NCBI GenBank assembly: GCA_028023455.1
Contig: JAQFVV010000111.1
Location: 2,859,909 to 2,923,908 of the forward strand
Source: Epiperipatus broadwayi
Taxonomy: Eukaryota > Onychophora > Udeonychophora > Euonychophora > Peripatidae
Reading direction: 5' to 3'
DNA length: 64,000 nt
In this document: piece by piece, positions 36,840-49,600 of the stretch
How positions within the stretch are numbered: position 1 is the first letter of the stretch
Layout of the letters: the number at the start of each line of letters is the position of its first letter
Made by a program: the position numbers and the translations under genes
The notes under the pieces: model-generated
Seen by the model: the letters and a program-made list of their open reading frames with translations, nothing else
Databases searched by the model: none
What the model was told of the DNA's origin: nothing

Positions 36840-38535
36840 ATAATCTTCTATATTTATGTTTATATAAAAAGATAAAATTAGCTAAGACATCAACCCACAA
36901 TTTCAATAATAAATAATCCTATATGCAACACAAAATTTTATACTGAGCCCACACCTTTAGGCTGCATGTGTTATATGCATTATACAAATTTAATTTATTG
37001 GTTTACAATTCTGTTAATTATAGTGGTAACATCACTGGCAGACAGCTTATGTTTATTATCATCCAGTAATCATTTGTATAACATTTGGATAATAAGTATT
37101 AACTTTTTAGTAGAAATCCAATCCATAACCAAATACCTCACATAAAAGGTTTAAGTAGATAGTATCTACTAAAATTTTTCTTTTAAAATTGATGAGATAC
37201 TTGTAGAATAAATCCGTTCTTAAACTAAAATGAATGTCAATGGGGTCAACAGCATAGTCAATCTTTATATGGCATATAAAAATTAAATCTCTATACCTGA
37301 TAAAATGATTTTCTTTCCCCTGATACTTATTTACAATTTATCACTTCATCTTACTCCTACAATTATAGTGATGTCAATGGTTAATAGTTATAAAATTAAT
37401 GGTCTCAGATTTTCACCATATAAACATAGTTTTATCCCAGACAGTGAAGGCAATTTATTCCCTGAAATATTTCTTAAATTAAAAATACCTTATAAAAACC
37501 AATATATTATAATTGTTTCCCATGATAAAAACTAATTCATTACCACAGTCTCAAAAAATATAATTAACATTAATTATTAAGTCTTTCAAGTTCTCACATT
37601 TTTTAATGTTTCATCTGGTGGAAATTTTTGAAAATGCATAATCTTTCACTTTTGCATAAAATTCTTATTTATACTAAAATTCAATAAATTGGACTTTTGA
37701 TTTCTTTGTAATTTAATTTTAAAATGAAAAATATTCTAAAAAATTACATTTGACCTTTTTAAACATTTAAAAAATGATTTATAAATAAGAACAAAATTAC
37801 ATTATACAATGATCATACATTGATATGAAATTAAGATTTCTCTGAAAATAAACAAATTTATTTAATTTAATTTAAAAAAAAAATGTAAACAAACAAATGT
37901 GTATTTAGGATAAATTTATCAAATTCTGCATTAAAAACTGATATAAAAGAAACAAATAAATTGAAAGTGTACCTGTGTGTTTTTATTCATTTTAATAATT
38001 CTCAACCAATTAGTGTGTAAAATAATCAAAATTGTTTTATAAACAAGCAAAACATATTTCTTTTATTCCATAAATTTTGAATGAAAACTAGATGAAAAGG
38101 AAGTGAATATTTTCTGGATATTTTTTAGTCATAAACATTAAAGACATTAGATTTTAGCTGATTGGCTGTAAAATAGTGTTATCTTCAGATTTTTAAAATT
38201 AAAAAATCAGTAAAAGCATTAAGAGAGAATTCATATTATTAAAAAAATCTTACTTTAAAATGAGTTATAATAATAGTAAAATAATAATGTAAAGCAATGG
38301 ACCAACATTTTTTCTGAAGGTAACATCCAACTATTCATATTAACTATGAGCCATCTAGTTAAATATCTCTTAAAAAAGGAGAACAAAGCTTAAAACTGAA
38401 ACAATATGATAATAAATATTCATAAATTTTGTCATTTGAAGTTATTAAGAATAAATTCTCTCTGCAAAGTTTTATTGATAGTTTATAACTACTCTTTTTT
38501 CTTACCATTAATAATGACTAGCACTTATATTGCTT
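36840..38535. other. Non-coding stretch
   Basis: No gene or repeat recognised. A 76-codon ORF (37305-37535) has no supporting features. Confidence 0.4.
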
Positions 38536-38592
38536 ATAATAACTTCTTTCATATACACTTTAATGCAAATTTTTTTAATAACTTTTTTATTT

Positions 38593-38714
38593 TCCTGACA
38601 GTATCAACTGCCTTGCAGTCTTTATCAGGGCTTCTCAAAATTCCTCTTATTTTAAAAAGCAGAGGAATCTTGAGAAGCCCTGATGAAGACTGCAGGACAG
38701 TCAAAACTGTCAGG
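38593..38714. repeat. Hairpin with GACTGCAGGACAGTC motif
   Basis: Arms 38593-38646 and 38661-38714 are inverted copies with several mismatches, closing on a 14-bp loop. The right arm reads CCCTGATGAAGACTGCAGGA followed by CAGTCAAAACTGT: a CTGATGA core, a five-base-pair stem GACTG/CAGTC, and AAAAC where a hammerhead would have GAAAC. The left arm has CTGATAA instead. Stem III would have a one-base loop, so activity is doubtful. Confidence 0.6.
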
Positions 38715-39373
38715 AACTTATCATACCATTTACTCCTTTCTTAAACACTTTATCAATACTTTTTATTTATATCAAAACTAACAGTTTTGACTGTCCTGCA
38801 GTCATCATCAGAGCTACAATATTCAAATAGGTAATTATATAATTAATACACTTATACACATATTCATATATGTAATTAAATACACAATATAAACAAAAAA
38901 TAAACATTTTAATCTGACCATTATAAATAATCATTTCCCATTTTATTACTTTACTCTTAAAATAATTCTATCAATATTTATTTTTTATCAATTTATTTTA
39001 TATCACTTAAGTTTATAATTATAATAAATAATATTTAAAAATAAAATAAAATAAAGTGATATAAAATAAATTGATATAAAATAAATATTGATAGAATTAT
39101 TTTAAGAGTGAAGTAATAAAATGGGAAATGATTATTTATAATGGTCAGATTAAAATGTTTATTTTTTTGGTTATAATGTGTATTTAATTATGTATATGAA
39201 TATGTGTATAAGTGTATTAATTATATAATTATATATTTGAATATTGTAGCTCTGATGATGACTGCAGGACAGTCAAAACTGTTAGTTTGATATACATAAA
39301 AGTATTGATAAAGTGTTTAAGAAAGGTGTAAATGGTATGCTATGTTAAAGTAGAAATCAGCACATAGGAAAAG

Positions 39374-39401
39374 GAAGAAGAAGAAGAAGAAGAAGAAGAA
39401 A
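39374..39401. repeat. GAA microsatellite
   Basis: About nine GAA units inside the right part of the foldback at 38536-39470. Confidence 0.9.
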
Positions 39402-39474
39402 ACTGTCAGGAAAATAAAGAGGTTATTAAAAAATTTTTCACATTAAAGTGCATTATGAAAGAAGTTATCATAAA

Positions 39475-40050
39475 ATGAATATATGAAGAAATGCAAAGAA
39501 AGTGAAGGAGAATAATAATAGTATATACTTCTAATGATTAAAACTTCTTATGCATGAAAAAATAGTATTTGATGAAATATTTTTCAAAGAGAATGCTGAT
39601 TGGTTGAAATATAATTCTACTTATTTTTTTAATTTTTACTCTCCAAACAATTAGATTTTATTTAAAGAACAATATTAGATTTAATAATTCAATTGCATTA
39701 GACCAGTTATCTTAAAATTCTGTACCTGTCTTACTCTCTTTTTGAATTATAGATCATACATCTATATATATGTCATAGTTTCATGATGCAATGTAACACA
39801 TCTGTCTGTCCTGCCTAATCTTAAATTTTTTTTAATCTAGCTCATAATTTTCTTTCAAGTAGCTAGTCCATAGACAATCCAGTCATCTATTTAATCATCA
39901 TTTTCAACCATTATCAAATATTGTTCAATCAATGGGTATTGAATTTAAGTGATAAATTTGAATACTTTCTTCACTGTCCTTCTATGAGAAGTTATTATAA
40001 ACATCTTTATTTGGAATGGGTTATTTTGTGTCTGTTATACATATAAATTT
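39475..40050. other. Non-coding stretch
   Basis: Nothing recognised. Confidence 0.45.
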
Positions 40051-40052
40051 TC

Positions 40053-40275
40053 CAAATGTTATATATAGAGCCTGCAAAACAAGCTCTTAACAAGCTTTGA
40101 GAATATCCTCAACCCCAGACTAGTTTCTGCATCTAGCATCATCAGTGAAGTGCCAGGATATTCCTTAGATTAAAAATACTAGGACAAGCCCAGCACTTTA
40201 TCTAATGTATAACTATTGAGGATATTCTTAAAGCTTGTTAAGAACTTGTTTTGCAGGCTCTATATATAACATTTG
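40053..40275 (-). mobile_element. Non-autonomous TIR element carrying a hammerhead ribozyme (copy C)
   Basis: A 223-bp unit with about 60-bp terminal inverted repeats (40053-40114 and 40216-40275): CAAATGTTATATATAGAGCC at the ends, then TGCAAAACAAG and AAGAATATCCTCAA towards the inside. On the minus strand the ribozyme occupies the part next to the 3' terminal repeat. The AGAGCCTGC ends and the interior TTAGATAAA...GGCTTG block are shared with the element at 15511-15907, proving one family. No coding capacity. Confidence 0.75.
40088..40168 (-). ncRNA. Hammerhead ribozyme, locus C (consensus core)
   Basis: Reading down the minus strand: CTGATGA (40145-40139); stem II TGC/GCA (40138-40136 and 40130-40128) with a TAGAT loop; GAA (40127-40125); AC-TA-GT (40124-40119) as a two-base-pair stem III; and C40118 as the cleavage base in a GUC site. 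Stem I pairs ACTTCA directly before the core with TGGGGT directly after the cleavage base (six pairs, two G-U). After a small internal loop, GAATATCCT pairs with AGGATATTC (nine pairs). All invariant core bases are present and the layout is type I. The distal stem I strand also belongs to the element's terminal repeat, so a competing fold with the other end is possible. Confidence 0.75.
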
Positions 40276-40868
40276 TAAATACGAGCTTTATTAAAATTAG
40301 GTCATGTGATATCTGACTTGATTTTTTTATCACTTTAAATTTCCAAATTTATATCTGTAAAAAAATCTGAAACCAAATTGCTGGAAGTGATGACTCATTA
40401 TTATTAAGTTTGAATATATATATATTAAAACAGCAAGATTCAAGTTCAAATCTTAGTTTCACCTTAGTTCCACTTGTTCTATTGACTTTTACCCACCCCT
40501 ACATCCCACCTAAATTTAAACTTTTAAATATTGGATTGTGCGCATATAACGATACATATGTAAATGTTGTTGAATATGCTGAAAATACACACACACTCCA
40601 ATATCAGGTAAATATTAAATTAAATAATGTAATTTAAATGATTTATTAAATTCATAAGATTAAAATTTCATCATGTAAATATTTATTTATGTCAATTTAT
40701 ATATATAATATTTTCATTTATAAAACTTAAAAATCTGTTTACAACTTACAAACATATAAATGTATAAAAATAGAAATGCCTCCTCTTTATTTGAAATTGC
40801 AAAGGCATAGTGGGTGAAAAGAGACAATAGAATACTGAGAAATATTCCTAAAAGTTTTTTTAAAATTA
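40276..40868. other. Non-coding stretch
   Basis: A 75-codon ORF (40410-40637) has no recognisable features. Nothing else seen. Confidence 0.4.
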
Positions 40869-40869
40869 G

Positions 40870-41110
40870 TTTAACTACTTTCGGTTTGTCGGCGATGATT
40901 GCGCTCGTTAATGTTCGTTTGTTGAAGTTCGTTTTTCTGTTTGAAATTACGGAAAAACTATAAGGACTACGCATGCGCCTATACCATAATTCTCTTCATT
41001 GTTTTTTCCTCTTTCGTAGGTAGCGCATTTTTCTGTAGTTAAAAAATAAAATTTTTATTAATTTTTTTGCGAATAATCAATTTTTTTAAAATTTTTTTCA
41101 CAATTTGTTA
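40870..41110 (+). promoter_or_regulatory. CpG-rich promoter-like stretch
   Basis: About a dozen CpG sites fall in 40885-41030, far above the surrounding DNA. The segment ACTACGCATGCGCCTATA (40965-40982) contains a near-match to the NRF-1 consensus (GCGCATGCGC). The ORF at 41152 begins about 170 bp downstream. Promoter function is inference. It could equally be the 5' end of a transposon. Confidence 0.35.
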
Positions 41111-41151
41111 GATTAACGGAAAGAAAAGTACGCAAAATAAATGAACGGGAC

Positions 41152-41415
41152 ATGATGGCCTCTGATACGGATTATTTTAGCGGTGATGAATTTGTCCCAT
41201 CTAAGCCCTTTGACTCCGAGGATAGTGTTAGTTATAGTGATCTTGAAGAATATTTTTCGTCATCAGAAGAAGAAACTACTTTACCAGCCAAAAAGAAAAA
41301 AACTACGAGTGCTTTTCTGGATGATATCAATACACCAGGCCCGTCAACAAGTGTTCCCAACGATATCAATCGGCCAGGCCCTTCATCTAGTAACATAATC
41401 TGTGTCCGAACGTAA
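41152..41415 (+). CDS. Acidic N-terminal exon or fragment, possibly piggyBac-type
   Basis: 87 codons beginning MMASDTDYFSGDEF. Residues 4-45 are very acidic with SDLEEYFSSSEEE, followed by a basic KKKKTT patch (possible nuclear signal) and a proline/serine-rich tail with PGPS repeated. Acidic, low-complexity N-termini of this kind are usual in piggyBac-derived transposases and other nuclear proteins. After a frame change, 41430-41480 encodes FTKTPGLKFSIV, reminiscent of the stretch leading into the piggyBac core, and runs straight into a good splice donor (GTAAGT, 41481). A TTTTAG acceptor at about 41665 would join it in frame to a short tail ending at a TGA at 41700. No DDE catalytic domain follows. 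It is either a decayed transposase 5' end or the first exon of an unknown gene; the first ATG pair is at the ORF start. Confidence 0.4.
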   Translation: MMASDTDYFSGDEFVPSKPFDSEDSVSYSDLEEYFSSSEEETTLPAKKKKTTSAFLDDINTPGPSTSVPNDINRPGPSSSNIICVRT

Positions 41416-41700
41416 CCTGCAAACTTGTGAATGTAGAGAATTTTACTAAAACTCCAGGTTTGAAGTTTTCTATAGTAGGTAAGTATTCAATTTTAGATTT
41501 TTTTTTAATGTTATTTGATAAAAAACTTTTATCAACTATTATCAGAGAAACTAATAAATATGCCACTCAAGAAAAATGACTGACTGATTTTTTACTCTGT
41601 GATAGGTAGCACATATGAAAGGTAATGTTTTTATTATTGTTTTTTTTTTTGTTGGTTTGTTTTAGCTACCAGCACAATGGATGAATGGTTGACACACTGA

Positions 41701-42356
41701 TTCAAGACTATTTACAATTTATTCCTCTCTAGCAAATTGATTGTATATAATGCAGTAATTTTTTTTATTCTGTTTTTACTAATTTTTGTTTTACTAACAT
41801 GGTTTTCATTGTTTTTGTTTTACTAATTTAGTTTTTATTTGTTGTTTTATTAACTTGTTTTTTTACTAACTTCATTTTATACTTTATAATAGACTGTCTG
41901 ATTGCCTTCCTTATTAGAATTTTGTTTCAGCTTCATTACTGATTACTTTTTCCAATTGGTAAACAAGATCTGGCATGATGAAATATTTTCATATTTATAT
42001 TAGCATATGAACAGGTATGCTTCTCTGGAAGCGTTCTTGAGAGGTAGAATATAAACATTTTTTTATATAAATATCTCCATAGAACCTTTTAGTAATCATT
42101 GTCTGCCTCTTGAAATGAGAAATTTGTAAATTGTTTTCTGTATTCAATGATTATTCAGTATGATGATGAATGTTATAAACAAGTTGGTTTATCCAAAGTC
42201 TAAAATCAAAATAGTCATCTTGTTTAATACTTTTGAGTTTTCCCATAACCATTCAGAACTTTCAGATTCATACATACACCACTTTTATAATATACCTGTA
42301 CTATGATGATGATGAACTTTTATTTTTTTTATTTATTTTAAAATTTTCCCTTCCTT
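41701..42356. other. T-rich non-coding stretch
   Basis: Short duplications of TTTGTTTTACTAA at 41785-41870. No gene seen. Confidence 0.4.
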
Positions 42357-42371
42357 CTTTTTTTTTTTTTT

Positions 42372-42411
<40 letters not shown>

Positions 42412-42412
42412 C
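42357..42412. repeat. Poly-T tract
   Basis: About 55 bases, nearly all T with two CC interruptions. It could be the poly-A tail of a minus-strand retro-insertion, but no retroelement body was recognised to its right. Confidence 0.85.
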
Positions 42413-42429
42413 CTTTACTTTTAGAATTT

Positions 42430-43620
42430 TTTTTTTTTTTAAAAGTAAAATCTTCATTGTAATCAGGTCATGAGTAAAGCAACAAAAATAAAAGTACAAA
42501 ATAAATTCAGTCAGACTGAAAATACAAATGTAACGTGTTGCTAATACATCAATTTACCTGGGGGTATGGCAGCATGGACTAATGAGACTCTGACCATGTC
42601 ATGTCAGATGTCCCTTTTAAAGCCATGGAAATTTCTGGATATGTATATACAAAGGTATCTGTCTGCTCCCATACAGTAGGGTATATTTAGAGGTGCTCCC
42701 ATGAATAGATGATCTCGTCATGCAGTTGGGAAGTAACAGTGGCAAAAGTCCTTTACGTCCAAACCTGCTTATATGACTGTTCTTGAGGGGTTCGAGGCAC
42801 AAGCCCACCTGTAAGTTTTATATTTCCCATATGGCTTCACTGTGTCACAACTTACTCTTCAGTAATTCATGGTATCTCTATGCATACCACATCTCGTCTG
42901 TTATTTCTCTTTTTATTGGATGCTTATGATTGCATTTCCCAAGTATTCCACGTTAACTGCTCTCCAAAACTCTAAATGGTGTTGTGTTGCTAAGGCAGGT
43001 AGGTTCACCACCACAAACCTCACTAAACGTAGTACCTCATATGTAACTAATATGATTAATATTTAGGCATGAAATAACTCCTAGCTTTCATTAGTACCAA
43101 AAGGGCCAGATCAAATAATTGAGGAGTCTCAGAAGTTACCGACCTCAAAGCATGTAATATAATTTTATTTATAATATTAAAATATAATGTTTTAATTATG
43201 TCCATGTCCATATATCTGTTCTTTAATTCCTTACAACCATGGTATCTCATCTTGACAAGAAGTTAAATACATAAATGTTACACATTAGTAAAGTAATAAT
43301 AATAACTTTAGACTTAGTTAGTAAGAGTCTTTTGTACCTCCCTGACCACCATGGCCTAAAAGATGTTTTACTAGGGTGATGGCAGGTGCGTTATCTTGTA
43401 GTGATATGTTGTGGAATCGATCTACCAGGTTCGAACATGGCACCACAGGCCCTGAACCCACCTATTGTGGCACTCTTTGAATGTGATGGTTGAATTGTGC
43501 AACTAGTTAGCAAGGCATATGAATTCTGACCGTTACAATATATGTATGATATAACATACTGACATTTAAATTTATTTAGCAGTCCTACTTTAGATAACAA
43601 AAACCTATTACTAACAGATC
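42430..43620. other. Less A/T-rich stretch of unknown origin
   Basis: Composition is visibly more balanced from 42540 to 43520. It contains short ORFs on both strands (63-69 codons) with no family resemblance. A GGTTCGAAC motif lies at 43428 and a local inverted pair GTGCCA...TGGCAC near 43440-43475. It may be an old transposon or a gene remnant; I cannot decide. Confidence 0.3.
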
Positions 43621-46600
43621 AAAATGATGAAATGGTTTTCCATTTCTTGTCTGTTCTGTTTTAATTTGGACTGTAATTTTCTAGATAAAATTAAATGTTA
43701 GGTTGTTGAAAAATTTATTAGATGATTCCACTGGAATATAACTGTGTGAATATTTGAGTTCATATACAGGGGAGACACAAACTATGCTGTAATTTACTAA
43801 GCAACTTCAATTATAAGTTATCCAAAGAAAAATGTAAACAAACTAAAATGTAAATTAAAAAACAAAAACAAAAAAAATTAAAATTTGTAAATTTTATATT
43901 TAAACTGCCATTTTTTTTCTCTGAGTGCTGTACAAGATTCAGTTTATGTTGAAAGCACATACACTTTATTTTTTCTTTAGTATCCTTCGGAAGATTTGAT
44001 GTGCAGTATTTCACATAATAAATTATTTTCCAGGAGTAATGTTAGAAATTTTACAAAATTTTAAAACCTACTTAAAGATAATACTGTCTTAAGAAACAAA
44101 TAAATAAAAGGAATGTAATTTTTTGTTAGATTAGTCTATTATGTTTCAATTATGAGAAAAAAAGTCATAGTTTAATTTTAATAATAAAAATAAGGTATAG
44201 TTTTTTTCCTTATTCTTCTGGCTTCAGTGACTGCCTGAGTCAATACACAATTAGAAAAAGATATGTAAATGCAATAAATAATTATATTATTATTTGTAGT
44301 AATAATTATATTATTTTTTTAAATTTTGTTTATAATATATATAAATGTTTGTGCTATATATGTATGCGTGTGTCACTGTTCACTTGCAGTCTCATAAACA
44401 ATATATATTCTATTCTAATCAATGTTTATCTACAAAAGATGAGCTATTATACGCTATATACCTGAACGCGAGGAAAAATATAGCGTAGTTCGCGATTCCA
44501 CTGTATATGTAAAATTATATTCTATAAGTATTATTCATTATTTATATGTGTATATATATAAGTAAGACATTTTCAAAATATAAAAACAAGCACTATAGCG
44601 TGAAAATTGCAATTTTTTATATACACTGATACTATTTTCATGGGGAAACTGTTAATTATTGGTTGCAACAACGGATTTTTTTAAAGTCAAAATCTTTTCA
44701 ATTCTATTTTGCTGCTAGATATTTCCCTGACTTAAATACTCAAAGCAGATTATTCATTAGTTCTTTAATGAAGTTGTCATTTCTCTAAATAAGACAAATG
44801 TTCAAACTTTTTTTTTTTCACTTTAAACTACACGTTACTGTTTATATATAAATAAATCCATCAAATGAAATTTTAAGTTAATGTCAAGAGTAAGTCAATT
44901 TTAAATAAAATAAACGAGAAGAATTTTATACAAATAAATAATTCACAATGCATCCAAAATTTTTCATTTACACACACATTCATTTTGCCTTATCAGGCAA
45001 TTGAGAAGAAAGACTATAGTGTTTCTTGATCTAAACTCAGAGGTAAAAAGTAATGCGTGTTGGTGAGCAGCCCATCCATGTTTGTATACTATATGAATAA
45101 TCACATAGTAATAACAGCTGCAACGACAAGAACATATGGAGTGGACATTAGAAATTTGCCCTACTCAGTGCAAAATTTAATTTTTCTATATATGTGGTTT
45201 TTAATATGCATATAGTTTGTAGCAAAATAATACTTTTTTATAATTAATTTTAAATATAACTAAAATAACAACAACAACAACAAAATAAAAGTAATAAATT
45301 AATTAAAATAAATGTGCCTTTCTACGTTGACTAAAATAGCAAAATATGTTTAACTCTCTCTAAAGACACGATATAATTCAAAATAATGAAAATAAACTTG
45401 AAGCAAAGTAAATACTTTTAGAAATAATCTTTCTGCTTTATTCATTATTATAAATCATCACCATCTTATATAATTTGATTACAGTAAGATGCTCTTTATA
45501 CTGTATAGCTTTATTATTCTGTTGATAACTTTTGTTATCCAAAAACAATATGCAAACTAAAGTATAGATTCATTATTATCCTACTGTAAACAAACTATTC
45601 AGTATAAACTTAGCTCAGAATTATTTTATGAAGAATTAAGTAGCATGATAAAATAAATCAGTTATTGCTATTGTAACCTAGTGTTATTGACACTTGGTTT
45701 ACTTGGCATTATTTCTGCAGGAAAAACAATGCTATTCTTTAAAGAAATAAAAAGATAAAATAATAGTAATAATGGATTAATAAAGTATGCTATTCACTCA
45801 CTTTGGCATGTTTTGGGTGAATAACTAATAGATTTAATAACTCAATGTCATTTTAAAGAGAGAACATGAATAATTTAATTGAGATATTAATAATTAGAGC
45901 AAATTAATATGGTATAAAAGCTAAACAGTAATTGATTTTGGATGGGTAGAGGGGAAAGTGGAGGAGTGTCTTATCATAAAGCACAATAACTTCTGGTAAT
46001 TTCTTTTTGTAAAAAAAAAAAAAATTAAAAAAAAAATAATGTTTAAAGAATTATACATCACTGATTGTTAATTTAATGTATTTATTATTATTTTTTTTAT
46101 ATTGTCAAATTACTTTGTAATCCAGGTAAATAATACTGAAAACTATATGATTGTAATAGGTTTTTCCTTTCTTTTGTTTATGTTATAATCAAATGATTAT
46201 TTTTCTGTAAGAGGTCGCTAAAGTAAAAAAAAAAAACAACAACAACAAAACGAAACAACCAATTTCATAATCAAGATCATTTTTTTTTTTGAAAAATATA
46301 GTCTGCTTTTAGTTTTCAAGGAAGGAAAAGTGCTGGAATTTGGTAACTCAATTTTTTCATTTTATTTGTGTGGCTAAATTTTTTTTGATAAGATATCCTG
46401 ATTTTCTTTGCCATCTACCTATTTAAAGACCTTTTATACTTAAAAATTTATTGTCTCGCGCTAAAGTTCAAAAATGACAGAATTAACTAAGGGAATCACG
46501 AAAAGTGTTATTATGTATAAATTAAGGAAGATAAATGATTTCCAAATGAGAAATAATTATTTAGTAACTTTGTATCACTTGTTAATATTTTCTTGATATA

Positions 46601-49600
46601 GAAAAAAAAAAAATAATAATTGAAAAAAATGTTGAGAAGCAAAGGAAGATTAACTAGATACATTTTTTTTGGCGCTCTTTCTGAATATCTTGTCTGCCTT
46701 TACAAATAATGCAATTACATATGTTAAAAATGTTTTTATTCATCAAGAATTGTCTAAAAATAATAATATTCATCATAATATTAAACTATACATTTGTATA
46801 TTTTTTTAAAAAAAAAAAAAAAAGAAAAAAAAAATGAAAGACTTTCTTGAAGTAAATGTAAGAAAAAAATTATATACGTGCATTCTTACGGAGAAGTTAC
46901 CGTTAAAAAAATTTATAATTCCTAAAGTATGAACAAAACCAAATATCTTAGTGACTTAATGATAAAATAAATGATATATTATATTACACATCAGTTGGAG
47001 TTATTAAAACTTCCTATACATGTAAATCAGCTGCAGTTATTATCAGAATAATCTCGGAAAAATTGCGCATTTCCGTCCATAAGTAAGCTAGCTAATATGA
47101 ATTGTACGTATCGTCAATAATAATAATAAAAAAAAAGAATTGTGTATGTTTATCATCTATCATCAACTGTTTGTTATGTTAGAATATGTATATTTTATTT
47201 TCTTGGATCCCAAAATTGTAGTAGTTTAATTCAAGTAAGAATTAATCTTTAATTCTGCTATATTTTTCTTTACCTAATTTATTAAACGCACAAAATAAGA
47301 GAAAACTTTTATTTAAAGGAAATAATACCATGCGTTTATTGTTTTTAAACTTGCTTTGTGAAATACAATTGGATAAAGCTCTTCACCTGGACCAATTGCT
47401 CAACAGAAAAACATTTTCTAATGAGAGAGTATGCACTTGTTAATTAATGATTGTTTAAAACTAAGTTATAAATGATATGTATTTTTTTGTTATATCACAT
47501 AGGTTAAAGTCTGTATGGTCAAGTGATATTTAATAGCCTTGTAATGACAAAGGTATGTTTTAATATAATTATTATAGGTTAAGTTGATATTTAACACGAA
47601 AAAAAAATCTATAAAATATGTTTTAATTATTACATACAATTGTAGGTAGAAATTTTGTATGTTAGATACGTAAAAGAAAAATATTTAGATATTTAAGGGG
47701 TAAAATAAATATTGAAAATTATCAGAAGTAACTAAAAAAAAAAAAAAATGCTATAACAAAATATTTCTTGTTAAAGTTTTGAAACGAATTTATACTGTAT
47801 TAATTGAGGAATTTATTCCTAATTATTCTTAAATAACACATCCACTTTATTTAGTTTAAGATAGTATGCTACCAACTATTTTCTGAATGTTCCTTTATTA
47901 AAATTAAAATTATTATACTTTTATTCTATGATATCCATTGATTTCAGATGTTGATCAAAGTATACACTGTAACATAAGTTTATTATAATCAGTGTATTTA
48001 CTTATCCTGCCCAGATATAGCATTGGTATATGCTTAATATTCGCATAGGTAATAATTATAATGTATTTATTTTGTGGGATGAAAAATGATCTCCCCAAAA
48101 GCTTTGTTTTCCATGAGAGGAAGATTTTAAATATAATGTTCAGGTATGTTTATAGCCCAAGTGATCGATTCTCATAGATAGGACGATCAAGAATTTATCT
48201 AGCATTTAGTATGCTTCATTCGTTTAAATCCCAGGAGAGGATTGTATTTGGTGTGTGTTCGTTGTATGCCCAAGTAAGAGGCAAGAAACCACCAAAATAT
48301 TTTAATGTAGTAGATTACTCTACAGACCTTCGTGGTTATTCCATATTCCTCATGTGAAAATAAAGATAGCTCCACCATGGAAGGTGTTGATTATTGTGCT
48401 TAATTTTGAAAGTTCGGGCAAGATAAAGGTTATATTGGAGGTGTTAGTTCCTCAAGATCCACTTTAGTATAAATAGTGCGTTAGTAACTAAGATCAATAT
48501 CTGTATTGTGCTGCTAAATATTGCTAGTATTTGACAAGTAAATCAATGGAGAAAGTAATTAAAATTGCGTAATTTAAAACGCTTATTTACTGAAGGAATA
48601 TTCAAATGCAATATTTAATTCTGGTTAGTAATTAAATAATACTCATATTTAAAATTATACGTATGAATAAAATTTGTATCATAACTTAAGTTAGCATTAA
48701 GTTAAATGTAAGATGGTAAGTGTAACTTCTGATAACTGGCCTATAATTAGAATAGGTTATCCCATTAAAGACCATAAATAAAGTAAATGTATTAGAAATA
48801 AATTTAATATTTTGCGTATTGCATATGATTGGATTAATCATTTTAAAAAAAAAACAAAAAACAAAAAAACAAAAATAGTTAGTCAATAATTTTGAATAAA
48901 AGCTTCTACAAGGTTACCAAAATTTAATAAACAATGTATTGGTAATGAAATGTACTTTTAGTTAATCAATCTATATGATTGAATACAGGAGAAGTAGTAA
49001 CCTCTAGTCCATAACCAAAAGAGTATACAGATTAATGTCAGTTATATTTTATATTTTTGTATTACTATGGGATTATTGAATAAATGTTCATATATTTTTT
49101 TTTGTGATAATAATAAATTATAGTCTTGTTAAAATTTGTTGTAGATTCATTTTTTTGTTTTTATATGCTAAATATAAGTGTTTGCACAATATTTGCAAAA
49201 CCTTTTCTTGTGTCCGAAATCATTCCAAATTCTTAAAAACTTAATATACCAGATAAATAAAGTTAAGCAGATCGGAATATGTCATTATATTTTAGTTTAA
49301 TGATAATTATTTATGGAGTTGAAAACTTAAGACTAAACATTCACCTTTGTGTAAAAAAAAAAAATAAAAAAAAATAAATGAATTTATTCCCAAACCATTA
49401 ACTTTGGTTGCACATTATTCCATTCCCATTTAGTTAAATTGTCTAAGTAATAAATCTTAGTTATATTATTGTGTTGTCATGGATGATGGAAGGACACAAA
49501 AAGCACCCTTGTCTTTTTATTATTCTGACTGAGATTCTGAAAAAAAAAAAGGGCTGTGTTATTCAAAATTATACGTCATTATTGAATAGAATTATCATCT

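Larger units (their letters stand above)
38536..39470. repeat. Nested foldback of about 0.93 kb
   Basis: Outer arms 38536-38603 and 39402-39470 are inverted copies (GATAACTTCTTTC and TTTTCCTGACAGT blocks). Inner arms 38722-39009 and 39055-39339, about 285 bp each, are almost perfect inverted copies around a 45-bp spacer. Between outer and inner arms the left side holds a separate hairpin (38593-38714) and the right side holds a GAA microsatellite. Each inner arm contains CTGATGA-TGACTGCAGGACAGTC-AAAAC, a hammerhead-like core; it reads on the plus strand at 39252 and on the minus strand at 38811. No intact protein is encoded. Confidence 0.8.

Noticed and set aside
38406-38744. 112-codon plus ORF
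   Set aside because: It crosses the arms of two hairpins and has no protein-like features; best explained by the foldback.
41256-41275. Hammerhead core on the minus strand (CTGATGACGAAAAA)
   Set aside because: No room for stem II; it lies in the acidic ORF and is coincidental.
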